Part shown: in pieces, positions 53,232 to 61,505 of the stretch
Numbering within the stretch: the stretch's first letter is position 1
Layout: every line of letters begins with the position of its first letter
Assembly: GCA_016710275.1 (NCBI GenBank)
Contig: JADJXS010000001.1
Location: 2,356,001-2,420,000, forward strand
Direction of reading: 5' to 3'
Length of the DNA stretch: 64,000 nucleotides
From: Phycisphaerales bacterium
GTDB lineage: Bacteria > Planctomycetota > Phycisphaerae > UBA1845 > Fen-1342
Notes under the pieces: model-generated
Seen by the model: the letters and a program-made list of their open reading frames with translations, nothing else
Databases searched by the model: none
What the model was told of the DNA's origin: nothing
Made by a program: the position numbers and the translations under genes

Positions 53232-54509
53232 CTAGACCTTCAACAGCTTCATCGGCTGGAAGCCGCCGCCGATCACCTTCTCCGGTTGCGCCTTGAGCCA
53301 CTGGCGCAGCACCGTCGCATAGATGCGGCGGAAGTCGACGCCGTACGAGAGATCGCCGCGGTGCAGGCTGGCGAGGCTGGGGTGCTTTTCGTGCACGCCC
53401 GGTCGGACGGCCGAGCCGAAGAGGAACATGGGGGCGGCCTCGCCGTGGTCGGTGCCGCCGCTGGCGTTCTCCTGCACGCGCCGTCCGAACTCGGAAAAGG
53501 TCAGCACCAGCACCCGGTCGAGCAGCTTGCTCTCGGCGAGCGTTCGAACGAAATCGTTCATCGCTTCGCCGAATTGCGTGAGCAACTGGCGATGGCGTCC
53601 GGCCTGGCCGGTGTGCGTGTCAAACCCCCCCATCGAGACGTAGTACACGCGGGTGGGAAGATCCGCCGCAATCATCCTTGCCACGACGTCGAGCTGGCGG
53701 CCCAGCTCCCCGCCGCGACCGCCGCGGCGGCGGCTCGGCAGAGATCGGCCGACCGCAGCGCGGATGTTGTCCGCACCGACCTGCGCCTTGAGCGCGGCGC
53801 GCTGCAGGTACTGGGCCATTTCGTGGCCGCCGGCGGGCAGGTCGCCGTCGATGTTGTTGAGCTTGCGGAAGGCCTCGACGGCGCGCGCGTCGCGCGGGTT
53901 GCCGCGCCACGTGAGCGCGTTGATGTCGTCGAAGGCCAGGGGCATGAAGTCCTCGCCGTACATGGCGGCGGGCGCTTCCTTCATCATGGCGACGCCCGCG
54001 ATCGGCTCAGGCCCCGGGTCGCTGCCGGTGCAGCAGGAGTCGAAATAGCGCCCCAGCCAGCCGCTGTGCTTTCGCAGATCGGGGTCGGCGCTGTGCCAGA
54101 TGTCCATGCTCTGGAAGTGACTGCGGTTGGGATTCGGATAGCCGACCCCCTGCACAACCGCCATCAGGCCGTCGTCGTAAAGAGATTTCAGCCCCTCAGC
54201 GGCGGGGTTCAGCCCGACGTTCTGTTCCAGCTTCAACACGTCCGCCTTGGGAACGGCCAGCGTGCGGCGGGCCTTGTAATACTCGTCCATCGTGTACGGA
54301 ACGATCGTGTTGAGGCCGTCGTTGCCGCCGGCAAGCTGGACGACCACCAGGATTCGTGAGGAATCGTCGCGCGAAGCGGCCGGTCCATCGCCGGCCAGCG
54401 CTCGAGCCGTGCGGCCGAGGAACAGCGGCAGCGTGGTCGCGGCGGAGAGGAAGGTCAGCGACCCGGTCAGAAAGTCGCGACGGGAGGTGAAGAGCGGTTC
54501 GTGGGTCAT
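53232..54509 (-). CDS. DUF1501 Tat-exported protein
   Basis: A 425-residue protein of the DUF1501 family, abundant in Planctomycetota and related to sulfatase/alkaline phosphatase-like folds. It begins with a Tat signal, SRRDFLTGSLTFLSAATTLP. Family blocks: LVVVQLAGGNDGLNTIVPY, NRSHFQSMDIWHSADPD, YVSMGGFDTHTGQAGRH, FSEFGRRVQENASGGTDHGE. It lies 64 bases after a DUF1800 gene; these two families almost always occur together and are probably exported as a pair. The biochemical role is unknown. Confidence 0.9.
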   Translation of the reverse strand: MTHEPLFTSRRDFLTGSLTFLSAATTLPLFLGRTARALAGDGPAASRDDSSRILVVVQLAGGNDGLNTIVPYTMDEYYKARRTLAVPKADVLKLEQNVGLNPAAEGLKSLYDDGLMAVVQGVGYPNPNRSHFQSMDIWHSADPDLRKHSGWLGRYFDSCCTGSDPGPEPIAGVAMMKEAPAAMYGEDFMPLAFDDINALTWRGNPRDARAVEAFRKLNNIDGDLPAGGHEMAQYLQRAALKAQVGADNIRAAVGRSLPSRRRGGRGGELGRQLDVVARMIAADLPTRVYYVSMGGFDTHTGQAGRHRQLLTQFGEAMNDFVRTLAESKLLDRVLVLTFSEFGRRVQENASGGTDHGEAAPMFLFGSAVRPGVHEKHPSLASLHRGDLSYGVDFRRIYATVLRQWLKAQPEKVIGGGFQPMKLLKV

Positions 54510-54573
54510 GGGCCTGCCTCGTGAGCCTCAGGAGCGAAGCGACCGTGCGCCGCTGCGCGTCCGGTTCGGGCGA

Positions 54574-56163
54574 TCAGTTCAACTGGTATTCGGGGGTCGC
54601 GGTCAGCAACTGCACCAGGGTGCGAATGCGCTCGGCGGTTCCGGGGGCGGACAGAGAGAACTCGCCGCCGGAGCCGCGGACGTAGTCGATCAGTTGCTCG
54701 CGCTTGATCGACGGCAGCGACGTCGCCAGCAGATGCCGCACGTAGAAATCGACGATCTGCTCCGGCGTGGTCACCGCGCCGCGCAAGGACTTCAGCGGGT
54801 CGTAGGCGACAGGCTTCCCGGCCGCGATGCGCGACTGGGCGGACATGGTCTTCATCGCGCCGGTCTGCTCGTCGTTGTCCTCGCCGGCTTGCGCGCGGAA
54901 GCGGCGCCCGGCGGCGCTCGTGTCGCCGCGCAGCAGCGAAGAGACGACGTTGTAGCGGTTGAAGAGCGTCGCGGTGTTGATCCACTTCTCACCGCCGTCC
55001 CAGCCCTTGACGTTGGGCGGCTGCATCAGCTCCTGCCCCATTCCGGCCAGGGCGCGCTCCGCGCCGAAGAGATCGACGAGCGGCAGCTCGAACTGGCGCA
55101 CCGCACCGATCAGCAACTCGGTCGGGCTCTTGATCAGGCAGCCGAGCGAATCGGCGTGATAGAAGGCCTGGCTGCGGAAGAGCGCGTCCAGCGAGGCGCG
55201 GATGTCGTACTTATTGCGGCGAATCACGACCGCAAAGGCGTTCACAAGCGAGCGCGGCGGGTCGGGACGGACGTAGAAGGACAGCAGCTTGCGCGACAGG
55301 AACTGCGAACACTCGTTCCTGGTGAGGATGATGTCGATGACCTCGTCGCCATCCCAGCGGCCTTTGCGGCCCAGAAAGGACTTCTCGTCGAAGTCGTGCT
55401 GATCGCGGCGGAAGACAAAGCCGTCCTGGTCAAAACCCCAGCCGGTGAAGGCGCGGGCCGCCGCCTTCACGTCGCCTTCCGAGTAATTCCCCAGGCCCAA
55501 TGTGAACAGCTCGAGCAGCTCGCGTGCGTAATTCTCATTGGGCGAGCGCTTCACGTTGCGGGCGTTGTCGAGATACACGAGCATCGCCCGATCCTTGCTG
55601 ACGGCGATCAGCAGGTCGCGGAAATTTCCCAGCGCCTTGCTGCGGAGCATCTCGTTCTGCTCCTTCATGAAGATCGCGTTGCGCACTTCGCGGACGCCGC
55701 TGGTGAAGTGCCCGTGCCAGAACAGCACGAGCTTTTCCTCCGCCGGGTACGGGGAGTGCGCCAGGCGGTCGAGCCACCAGAGGCGAACCTCCTCGATCGA
55801 GCGCCGTTCCGCCATCTGGCGCTTCTGCTGTTGTTCGCGGCGCTCGTCTTCGCTTAGAACCCGCAGGGTGGCCCGATCGGCAGGCTCCCTCAGGATCGGG
55901 TCAATCGCCGGTTGGGGCGGGGTGTAGTCGTCGCCGCTGCGCTGCAGCATGGAGGCGACGGCTGCATCCAATCCGCCCAGGTGCAAGCGTTCGACCTGCT
56001 CGGGCGTTCCACCGAACGCCGCCCGGCGCAGAAGATGTGCCGCCGCGTCACGCGTCCACTCGGCTTCCGAAATCGGCTTCATGGAAATGCCGGGAGAGAC
56101 CTGGGCGGCCGCCGAAGCGAAAGCCATCGTCGTCAGGAAAAAGGCTGCAATGCGTGAAATCAT
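54574..56163 (-). CDS. DUF1800 secreted protein
   Basis: A 529-residue DUF1800 protein, the usual partner of DUF1501. ATG 56163 is chosen over 56169 because GGGAG lies six bases upstream. Signal peptide ISRIAAFFLTTMAFASAAAQ. Conserved blocks: AAHLLRRAAFGGTPEQVERL near residue 40, LVLFWHGHFTSGVREVRN, NENYARELLELFTLG, VKAAARAFTGWGFDQDG and MQPPNVKGWDGGEKWINT. The activity of the family is not established. Divergent from the thioredoxin gene. Confidence 0.9.
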   Translation of the reverse strand: MISRIAAFFLTTMAFASAAAQVSPGISMKPISEAEWTRDAAAHLLRRAAFGGTPEQVERLHLGGLDAAVASMLQRSGDDYTPPQPAIDPILREPADRATLRVLSEDERREQQQKRQMAERRSIEEVRLWWLDRLAHSPYPAEEKLVLFWHGHFTSGVREVRNAIFMKEQNEMLRSKALGNFRDLLIAVSKDRAMLVYLDNARNVKRSPNENYARELLELFTLGLGNYSEGDVKAAARAFTGWGFDQDGFVFRRDQHDFDEKSFLGRKGRWDGDEVIDIILTRNECSQFLSRKLLSFYVRPDPPRSLVNAFAVVIRRNKYDIRASLDALFRSQAFYHADSLGCLIKSPTELLIGAVRQFELPLVDLFGAERALAGMGQELMQPPNVKGWDGGEKWINTATLFNRYNVVSSLLRGDTSAAGRRFRAQAGEDNDEQTGAMKTMSAQSRIAAGKPVAYDPLKSLRGAVTTPEQIVDFYVRHLLATSLPSIKREQLIDYVRGSGGEFSLSAPGTAERIRTLVQLLTATPEYQLN

Positions 56164-56404
56164 GCGCATCTCCCACGGGCCTGCTTGCGGATGCAGACGG
56201 GCCCGGTCGGCCGATCATCGTGCCAAGGAGAAGAACGGCCCGCGGGACGGACTATTGCCCCTCCGCACCGCCCGGAGGCGGAGCGGCCCGGGGGCAGGGG
56301 CCTTCCCGTGTCGGTGACCCGGCGACCACCCATCATTGTAACTGCCCGGATCGATCCGGCATCAGCCTTCCGTGGCGGACGAGACGAAGTGTCCGCCGTT
56401 CGCG

Positions 56405-56434
56405 TTGACGCTTCGGACGGGCGCTCCGTAAGAT
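56405..56434 (+). promoter_or_regulatory. Candidate promoter for thioredoxin-folK
   Basis: -35 TTGACG (56405-56410), 18-base spacer, -10 TAAGAT (56429-56434), about 110 bases before the thioredoxin ATG. The remainder of the gap 56164-56544 shows no gene. Confidence 0.45.
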
Positions 56435-56544
56435 TGCTTATCGGTGCGTCCGACGCGGAAGCGCCGTCCGCCGCGGCCGGGAGCCTGCCCCGTCAGGGCG
56501 GCCCGGCGGCCGCAGATGCCTGTAGAGAAGAAAGCGAGGGCCTC

Positions 56545-56886
56545 ATGGCCGGACCTGACACGCTGAACTTCGACGACGCCAACTTCGACGCCGAAGTGCT
56601 CAAAGCGGACCAGCCGGTGCTGGTGGATTTCTGGGCGGAATGGTGCCCGCCGTGCATCATGCTCGGCCCGACAATCGATGAGATCGCCACCGAATACGCC
56701 GGCAAGGTGCGGGTCGGCAAGGTCGATATCGACAAGGCGCCGCAGACGGCCATGAAGTTCAACGTGCAGAACATTCCGACGGTGATCCTGTTTGAAGCCG
56801 GCAAGCCGACGGAGCGCCTCATGGGGGCGCAGAACAAGCGCGAATACAAGCGGATCCTGGACGCGCGCGTCGGCGAGTCGAAGTAG
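56545..56886 (+). CDS. Thioredoxin with WCPPC active site
   Basis: A 113-residue thioredoxin; ATG 56545 follows GAGGG. The active site is DFWAEWCPPCIMLGPTIDEI, i.e. WCPPC instead of the classical WCGPC; the second Pro makes the pair more oxidising or alters specificity in some thioredoxins. The cis-Pro loop is FNVQNIPTVILFEAGKP. Cytoplasmic, no signal peptide. It precedes folK by three bases, so the two are one transcript. Reduced presumably by the thioredoxin reductase encoded at 20018. Confidence 0.9.
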   Translation: MAGPDTLNFDDANFDAEVLKADQPVLVDFWAEWCPPCIMLGPTIDEIATEYAGKVRVGKVDIDKAPQTAMKFNVQNIPTVILFEAGKPTERLMGAQNKREYKRILDARVGESK

Positions 56887-56889
56887 CCC

Positions 56890-57411
56890 GTGACCCCGGT
56901 GGACCCTGTCGCGCAGCGTGCAGCGCGGATGCCGGGGTGGACCTCGGGGGTCTTTCTCGGGCTCGGCTCGAACATCGAGCCGCGCGAGGCATACATCCGC
57001 GGTGCGCTCCGCGAGCTTGGCGAACGGGCCGATTGCGAGATTCTGCGGATTTCGAGCCTGATCGAGACCGCGCCGCAGGGCGGCCCTGCCGGACAGGGGC
57101 TGTTCCTCAACGCCGTCGCGGAACTGTGCACCACGCTGTCTCCGATTGTGCTGCTGGCGGTTCTCCTGGAGACCGAAGCGCGTCATGGGCGGGTTCGCGA
57201 CCAGCGCAACGGTCCGCGGACGCTCGACCTCGACCTGCTCCTGTTCGGAACGCTGACACTCCGTTCGCCCGAACTGGAGCTGCCTCATCCTCGAATGTGG
57301 GCGCGGAGTTTCGTCATGATCCCGCTGCGCGAAATCTGCGCTTCGGACCGGCTTGCGTCGATTCGGGACGGAATCGCGGCGGCCGACGCGGCTACCTTTC
57401 CAGTCTCATAA
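56890..57411 (+). CDS. folK: HPPK, 2-amino-4-hydroxy-6-hydroxymethyldihydropteridine pyrophosphokinase
   Basis: A 173-residue folate-synthesis enzyme that transfers pyrophosphate from ATP to the pterin. Signature blocks: FLGLGSNIEPREAYIRGAL near residue 22, SSLIETAPQGGPAGQGLFLN and the metal and pterin site RNGPRTLDLDLLLFG, then LPHPRMWARSFVMIPL. GTG start 56890, three bases after the thioredoxin stop. The C-terminal 25 residues vary as usual. Confidence 0.92.
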   Translation: MTPVDPVAQRAARMPGWTSGVFLGLGSNIEPREAYIRGALRELGERADCEILRISSLIETAPQGGPAGQGLFLNAVAELCTTLSPIVLLAVLLETEARHGRVRDQRNGPRTLDLDLLLFGTLTLRSPELELPHPRMWARSFVMIPLREICASDRLASIRDGIAAADAATFPVS

Positions 57412-57501
57412 TCCGGGCACCTGGAGATTGTGGCGCGGGGGGCCGGATCGGCGAAATGCGCACGCGCCGGCGAAGCGCCAGGATGCGCACTTCAATTCAC
57501 A

Positions 57502-57536
57502 ATTCTCCTGCTGTCGGCCGACAGAAACAGGAGAAT
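57502..57536 (+). terminator. Strong double-stem hairpin after folK
   Basis: ATTCTCCTG (57502-57510) pairs with CAGGAGAAT (57528-57536), and CTGTCGG/CCGACAG (57511-57524) forms a second perfect stem inside. It may terminate folK or act in the leader of the next gene, 26 bases downstream. Confidence 0.6.
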
Positions 57537-57562
57537 CCTTTGTCCCGATTAGAGGTAGTCCG

Positions 57563-58027
57563 ATGGCCCTGCAAGCGCCGAGTGAGTTCGTGAAAACGCG
57601 TGCGTCCATTGTGTATGCGCACGCATCGTGCCTCTGCCTGGGACTGGCTCTGATCTTTTCGGGCCTGGCTCCCGCGATCATCGAACGAATCGTGACCAAC
57701 CACTCGCCCGACTGGCTGATGATTACGGCGGGTGCGGCATCCATCGTCACCGGCGCACTGTTCGTCGGGTTGCACAGCTTCATCCGCCGCGGCGCCCGCT
57801 GGGCGGTGTGGGCGGGATTCCTGACCGCCCTCGCGTTGCTCGGCGGGTGGTTCGTGGCCAGCATGACCGCACCCGATCGATTCCTGTCGGTGGTCGTGCC
57901 GGTGCTGGCCGGCGGGACGACGGTGGCGACGTGGATCGCATTGAAATTCGGGGCGATGCGCAATGCGTCCGCGCCGGCGGCTTCCGCGGCCACTTCAACC
58001 CATCGCTCGGCCGCCACGACGCATTGA
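57563..58027 (+). CDS. Hypothetical four-helix membrane protein
   Basis: A 154-residue protein not recognised. ATG 57563 follows AGAGG at good distance. Four hydrophobic segments are visible: SCLCLGLALIFSGLAPAII (about residues 22-40), LMITAGAASIVTGALFVGLH, WAVWAGFLTALALLGGWFVA and FLSVVVPVLAGGTTVATWIA. The C-terminal 25 residues are polar, Ala/Ser/Thr-rich. No known catalytic motif. It stands between folK and a convergent small gene; it may be a general envelope protein. Confidence 0.7.
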   Translation: MALQAPSEFVKTRASIVYAHASCLCLGLALIFSGLAPAIIERIVTNHSPDWLMITAGAASIVTGALFVGLHSFIRRGARWAVWAGFLTALALLGGWFVASMTAPDRFLSVVVPVLAGGTTVATWIALKFGAMRNASAPAASAATSTHRSAATTH

Positions 58028-58061
58028 GGCCGGTTTCGATTCGTAGCGGGCCGGCCGGCGC

Positions 58062-58280
58062 TCACTGGGCCGAGAAGGGGTCGCCGCTGCGCGTGCGAAC
58101 AGGCATGCCTTCCAGTGTGGTGGGAATCCTGTTGACGTCCGTGCCGCCGGCCACAAAGACGAGAATCGCCGGTTCGCCCGTCGCAGTTTCCCCCTCCGCC
58201 ACCCCCTGCACTCCGGGAATGGCCATCAGCCTCGACTCATGCAGTCGGCGGGCGCGATCAATTGCACGTTCGTCGGACAT
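58062..58280 (-). CDS. Small conserved-looking protein (72 aa)
   Basis: ATG 58280 after GGAG. Sequence blocks HESRLMAIPGVQGVAEGE, AILVFVAGGTDVNRIPTTL and EGMPVRTRSGDP follow the pattern of a small alpha/beta domain often found at the N-terminus of trypsin-like or other larger proteins (leading helix, glycine-rich strand, LPxxLxGxPV). Here it is alone. Function unknown; I am fairly sure it is a real gene, from the ribosome site and convergent placement. Confidence 0.6.
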   Translation of the reverse strand: MSDERAIDRARRLHESRLMAIPGVQGVAEGETATGEPAILVFVAGGTDVNRIPTTLEGMPVRTRSGDPFSAQ

Positions 58281-58478
58281 GGCAATGCTCCGGTTCAACC
58301 CACACGGCGGCGGTTGTGGCCGTCGCCGGTGAATCATACAATCGAGCAGGTTTCGCCGCGGTTCAAAGCCCGATTCGCCGGGTGGCCCGCGTCGAAGGGT
58401 ACAGGACACCCCGGTTGCGGCGGCTGCGGCACAACACCGCGGAAGGCCGGGCAGCCGAATCGCGAAAGGACTCGCACC

Positions 58479-59012
58479 ATGACGCCGCCCACCGTTCCAC
58501 ACCCGATGTTCCTCGTCCTGGTCGCGATTGTCCTGGCAGGTTCCGCCAGAGCGACCGATGCCGTCGGGCCGAACGGGCCTGCCGGGTCGGGGCAATCCTG
58601 CGCGAGCGCCATCGTGATCGGCACGCTGCCCTTTGCGCAGACATTCGACAATGACCTGAACACGGCCAGCCCGCCGCGCGGCTCCTGCAACAGCATCACC
58701 ACCACTGAAATGCAGAATTCGCAGTGGTATCGCTGGACCCCCGCGACGTCGGCCACGGCCAGGCTGTTCGTGGCCGCGCAGGGAGGGGGATACGACGTCA
58801 TTGTGGCGGTCCATCGCGGAGCATGTGGTTCGCTCGTCGAGGTGGGCTGCGCCGATGAGCCGGAGCCGCTGGAGCTGTTCTTCTGCGCGGTGGCGGGCGA
58901 AACCTACTTCATCCAGATCGGGGACTTCGGGGGCGATCGAGGGGGGCGGGCCGACGGACATCCTGCTGAGCGTCACGCCGGCGACGGGGGCCTGCTGCCT
59001 GATTACCGGTGA
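58479..59012 (+). CDS. Secreted dockerin-tailed protein, N-terminal part (frameshifted)
   Basis: ATG 58479 after AAAGGA; signal peptide FLVLVAIVLAGSARA. The N-terminal domain (FDNDLNTASPPRGSCNS, MQNSQWYRWTPATSATARLF, GETYFIQIGDFGG) looks like the pre-peptidase/adhesion beta domains seen on planctomycete surface proteins. The true frame ends at the G5 run 58929-58933. Removing one G gives GDFGAIEGGGPTDILLSV and opens the next fragment. The repaired protein is about 482 residues. Confidence 0.7.
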   Translation: MTPPTVPHPMFLVLVAIVLAGSARATDAVGPNGPAGSGQSCASAIVIGTLPFAQTFDNDLNTASPPRGSCNSITTTEMQNSQWYRWTPATSATARLFVAAQGGGYDVIVAVHRGACGSLVEVGCADEPEPLELFFCAVAGETYFIQIGDFGGDRGGRADGHPAERHAGDGGLLPDYR

Positions 59013-59925
59013 ATGCCGGCAACTGACCGCGGGCGGATGTGCCGCAATCGGCGGGGCGTTTGCCGGGAACTGCGTCACCTGTGAAGCGGCCGCCTGTCCG
59101 CCGGGCGGCGCTTGCTGCCTGGCCGGCGGTCAGTGTGCCTTGCGCACGATTGCGTCTTGCGCCGCTTCCGGCGGCCAGCATCTGGGAGTCGGGGGCGGCT
59201 GCTTCGAACCGAGCGGTGCGCCGCCGGTGCAGTTCGTGGTCGAAGTCAACGAGATCATCCCCGATGGCGACGACTTCGGCGTCCCCAGCACGCTGACCAT
59301 TACGGATCCGATCGTTGCCACGGACCTGAATGTCTTTGTGCGCATTCCGGACCACTCGTTCATCAGCGACATGCGCATCACGCTGGAATTCGGCGGTGTG
59401 ACCCGCGTGCTGTGGGATCGCGCCTGCGCGGATGAGGACGGGCTGCTGGTGACTTTTGATGATGAAGGGACGGACAACGAGTGCGAGGAGCCGATGTCCG
59501 GGTTCATCAAGCCGTCCATCTTCGGCGACGGAACCCTGATTGTGTTCGAGCAGCGGCCGATGCAGGGGACATGGACGCTTACCGTGGTGGATGAAGCGGT
59601 GCCCGATACGGGGCTGTTCGCATCGTGGGGGCTGGTGGTGACACCCGGGCAGCCGATCTGCGTGGAGACCTGCATCCGCGGCGACACGAACTGCGACGGG
59701 GCGGTCAACAACTTCGACATCGACCCGTTCGTCCAGGCGCTGATCAACAACTCATCGCCGACAGCGCCGGCTGAGTATCTCGCCGGCGGCGGCACGCAGC
59801 AGTGCTGGGAGCAGCGCGGCTGCTGGGGCGACATCAACCAGGACGGCGGCCTGACCAATTTCGACATTGACCCGTTTGTCGCATGCCTGATCGTCCTGCC
59901 TCCGCCCGGGCAGAATTGTCCCTAG
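58801..59925 (+). CDS. Secreted dockerin-tailed protein, C-terminal part (frameshifted)
   Basis: Real sequence begins near 58933 (IEGGGPTDILLSVTPATGA). Two Cys-rich repeats follow (GACCLITGECRQLTAGGCAA, GACCLAGGQCALRTIASCAA). Then comes a proprotein-convertase P-like domain (ITDPIVATDLNVFVRIPDHS, GTWTLTVVDEAVPDTGLFAS), and two calcium-loop repeats, GDTNCDGAVNNFDIDPFVQA and GDINQDGGLTNFDIDPFVAC. The tail matches those on the five-heme cytochrome and the array surface protein. Extracellular or surface protein without a visible catalytic site. Confidence 0.72.
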   Translation: MWRSIAEHVVRSSRWAAPMSRSRWSCSSARWRAKPTSSRSGTSGAIEGGGPTDILLSVTPATGACCLITGECRQLTAGGCAAIGGAFAGNCVTCEAAACPPGGACCLAGGQCALRTIASCAASGGQHLGVGGGCFEPSGAPPVQFVVEVNEIIPDGDDFGVPSTLTITDPIVATDLNVFVRIPDHSFISDMRITLEFGGVTRVLWDRACADEDGLLVTFDDEGTDNECEEPMSGFIKPSIFGDGTLIVFEQRPMQGTWTLTVVDEAVPDTGLFASWGLVVTPGQPICVETCIRGDTNCDGAVNNFDIDPFVQALINNSSPTAPAEYLAGGGTQQCWEQRGCWGDINQDGGLTNFDIDPFVACLIVLPPPGQNCP

Positions 59926-59957
59926 CGACGTGATCGGCGGCGGATGAGGGAGCGCGC

Positions 59958-61496
59958 GTGGCAGCGACAGTGCAACGACGGGTCTCTCGCACCGTGTTGG
60001 TCTGTGCGGCGTGCCTGCTCCTGGGTCTGGCGGGGCGGGCGTTCCTGCTTTCTCAAGCGCCGGCGCATTCGTTTCTGCTGGATCACCTCGACTATCTCGC
60101 CTGGGGGCAGCGCGCGGTGGAGCGCGGGCCGGCCGGCGTGTACGACGCGGATCCACTGCCGGGGCTGGTTACGCGCGCACCGCCGCGCTTCAGCCGATCC
60201 GGCGAGCCATTGGCGCTGTTCGCTCCCAATGCCTGCAATTATCCGCCCGGGTCGATTTACCTGTTCTGGCTGCAAGGGACGATTTGGCGCGCGCTTGATC
60301 CCGATCTCCGAACGGCGGTGCCGGATCGCCGCATGGCGCGTCACTTCGGGCATGACGGCTCCGCGATCACCTCGCCACTTGCCAATTCGCACGTGAGCCG
60401 GTGGGTGGTCGCAGCGCCGGGGCTTCTGCTCGACGTGCTGCTGGCGCTGGGGGTGGCCACACTCGTGACGATCGTGTCGCGGGAACGCGCCGATTCGCGC
60501 CAATTGGCGGCGATTGCGTTTTGTGTGTGCATCCTGGCGCCGCCGATCGCGTTGAATTCCGCATTCTGGAATCAGACGGACGTCTGGGTAACGGCCCCGC
60601 TGGTCTGGACACTGGTTCTGCTGGCGCGCGGGCGGTTCGCGTGGTCGGGGGCTGCGTTCGGGGCGGCGCTGCTGATCAAAGCGCAGGCGATTCTGCTTGC
60701 GCCGGTGCTGCTGTTTGCCTGGCTGGCGCTGCTGATGGGACGTGGCACTGTACCGGCGGCCGGTTCGGTAGCGATCGGCGTTACGCCGGGACATGAGCAA
60801 CCTCCCGGCTCCGCGTGGAAAGGGCTGGCGGCGTTCCTGGCAGGGGGGGCGATTGTTTTCGCGGTCGGCGTGGCGCCGTTTGTCGCGGATGGGCTGTTGC
60901 GGGAGGGCGGCGACCCGTTGCGCTGGCGACAGCGCGGCTACCTGGCCCCGATCTTCGAGCATCACAATCAGACCACGCTCAACGCGTACAACCTATGGTG
61001 GCTGGATTTCCTGTCTACGGGGAGAAATGACACCGCGGAGCCGCTATTGGGCCTGCGGCGGGATGTGCTTGGCAAGCTGCTGCTGGCAGCCGCGATCCTG
61101 CTGGCGGGGGGGTTGTGCTGGAGGCGGTGGGGCGGCGGGCCGGCGGCCTGGCTGGTGCTGGGCTGCGTCGTCCTGTCGGCGGCGTTTGCGTTACCGACGC
61201 GGGTGCATGACCGGTATATTTACTACTGTTTGCCGCTGCTGATCAGCGCTGCGGTCTGTTATCCGCGGTTCATTCCGCCGGCTGCCGCGCTGCTGACGGT
61301 GGGCAGCGTGGAAATGTCGTGGTTTCTTTTCTACGACGAGGGACCGCTTCCCGAGTCCATGCGTCTGCCGACCGGGCTGATGGCAGTGGTTGTGTTGGGG
61401 TCGCTGGCGTGGTGCATCGGCTGTTGTGCGATCGCGCCGCCCAGGCTGCGCCGGCCGGTGCGAAGCGCGGGCGGTGGCGGGATCAGCGGGGGATAA
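59958..61496 (+). CDS. GT-C type membrane glycosyltransferase
   Basis: A 512-residue protein with about ten membrane segments. GTG start behind GAGGGAG. The first outside loop has HLDYLAWGQRAVERGPAGVY with an acidic residue typical of GT-C active sites, followed by NYPPGSIYLFWLQG. Later AFWNQTDVWVTAPLVWTLVL and LPTRVHDRYIYYCLPLL fit the ALG6/ALG8-like group (HDRY). Such enzymes use polyprenyl-phosphate sugars to glycosylate lipids or proteins. The donor and acceptor cannot be named. Confidence 0.75.
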   Translation: MAATVQRRVSRTVLVCAACLLLGLAGRAFLLSQAPAHSFLLDHLDYLAWGQRAVERGPAGVYDADPLPGLVTRAPPRFSRSGEPLALFAPNACNYPPGSIYLFWLQGTIWRALDPDLRTAVPDRRMARHFGHDGSAITSPLANSHVSRWVVAAPGLLLDVLLALGVATLVTIVSRERADSRQLAAIAFCVCILAPPIALNSAFWNQTDVWVTAPLVWTLVLLARGRFAWSGAAFGAALLIKAQAILLAPVLLFAWLALLMGRGTVPAAGSVAIGVTPGHEQPPGSAWKGLAAFLAGGAIVFAVGVAPFVADGLLREGGDPLRWRQRGYLAPIFEHHNQTTLNAYNLWWLDFLSTGRNDTAEPLLGLRRDVLGKLLLAAAILLAGGLCWRRWGGGPAAWLVLGCVVLSAAFALPTRVHDRYIYYCLPLLISAAVCYPRFIPPAAALLTVGSVEMSWFLFYDEGPLPESMRLPTGLMAVVVLGSLAWCIGCCAIAPPRLRRPVRSAGGGGISGG

Positions 61497-61505
61497 GGTG
61501 CCCGT

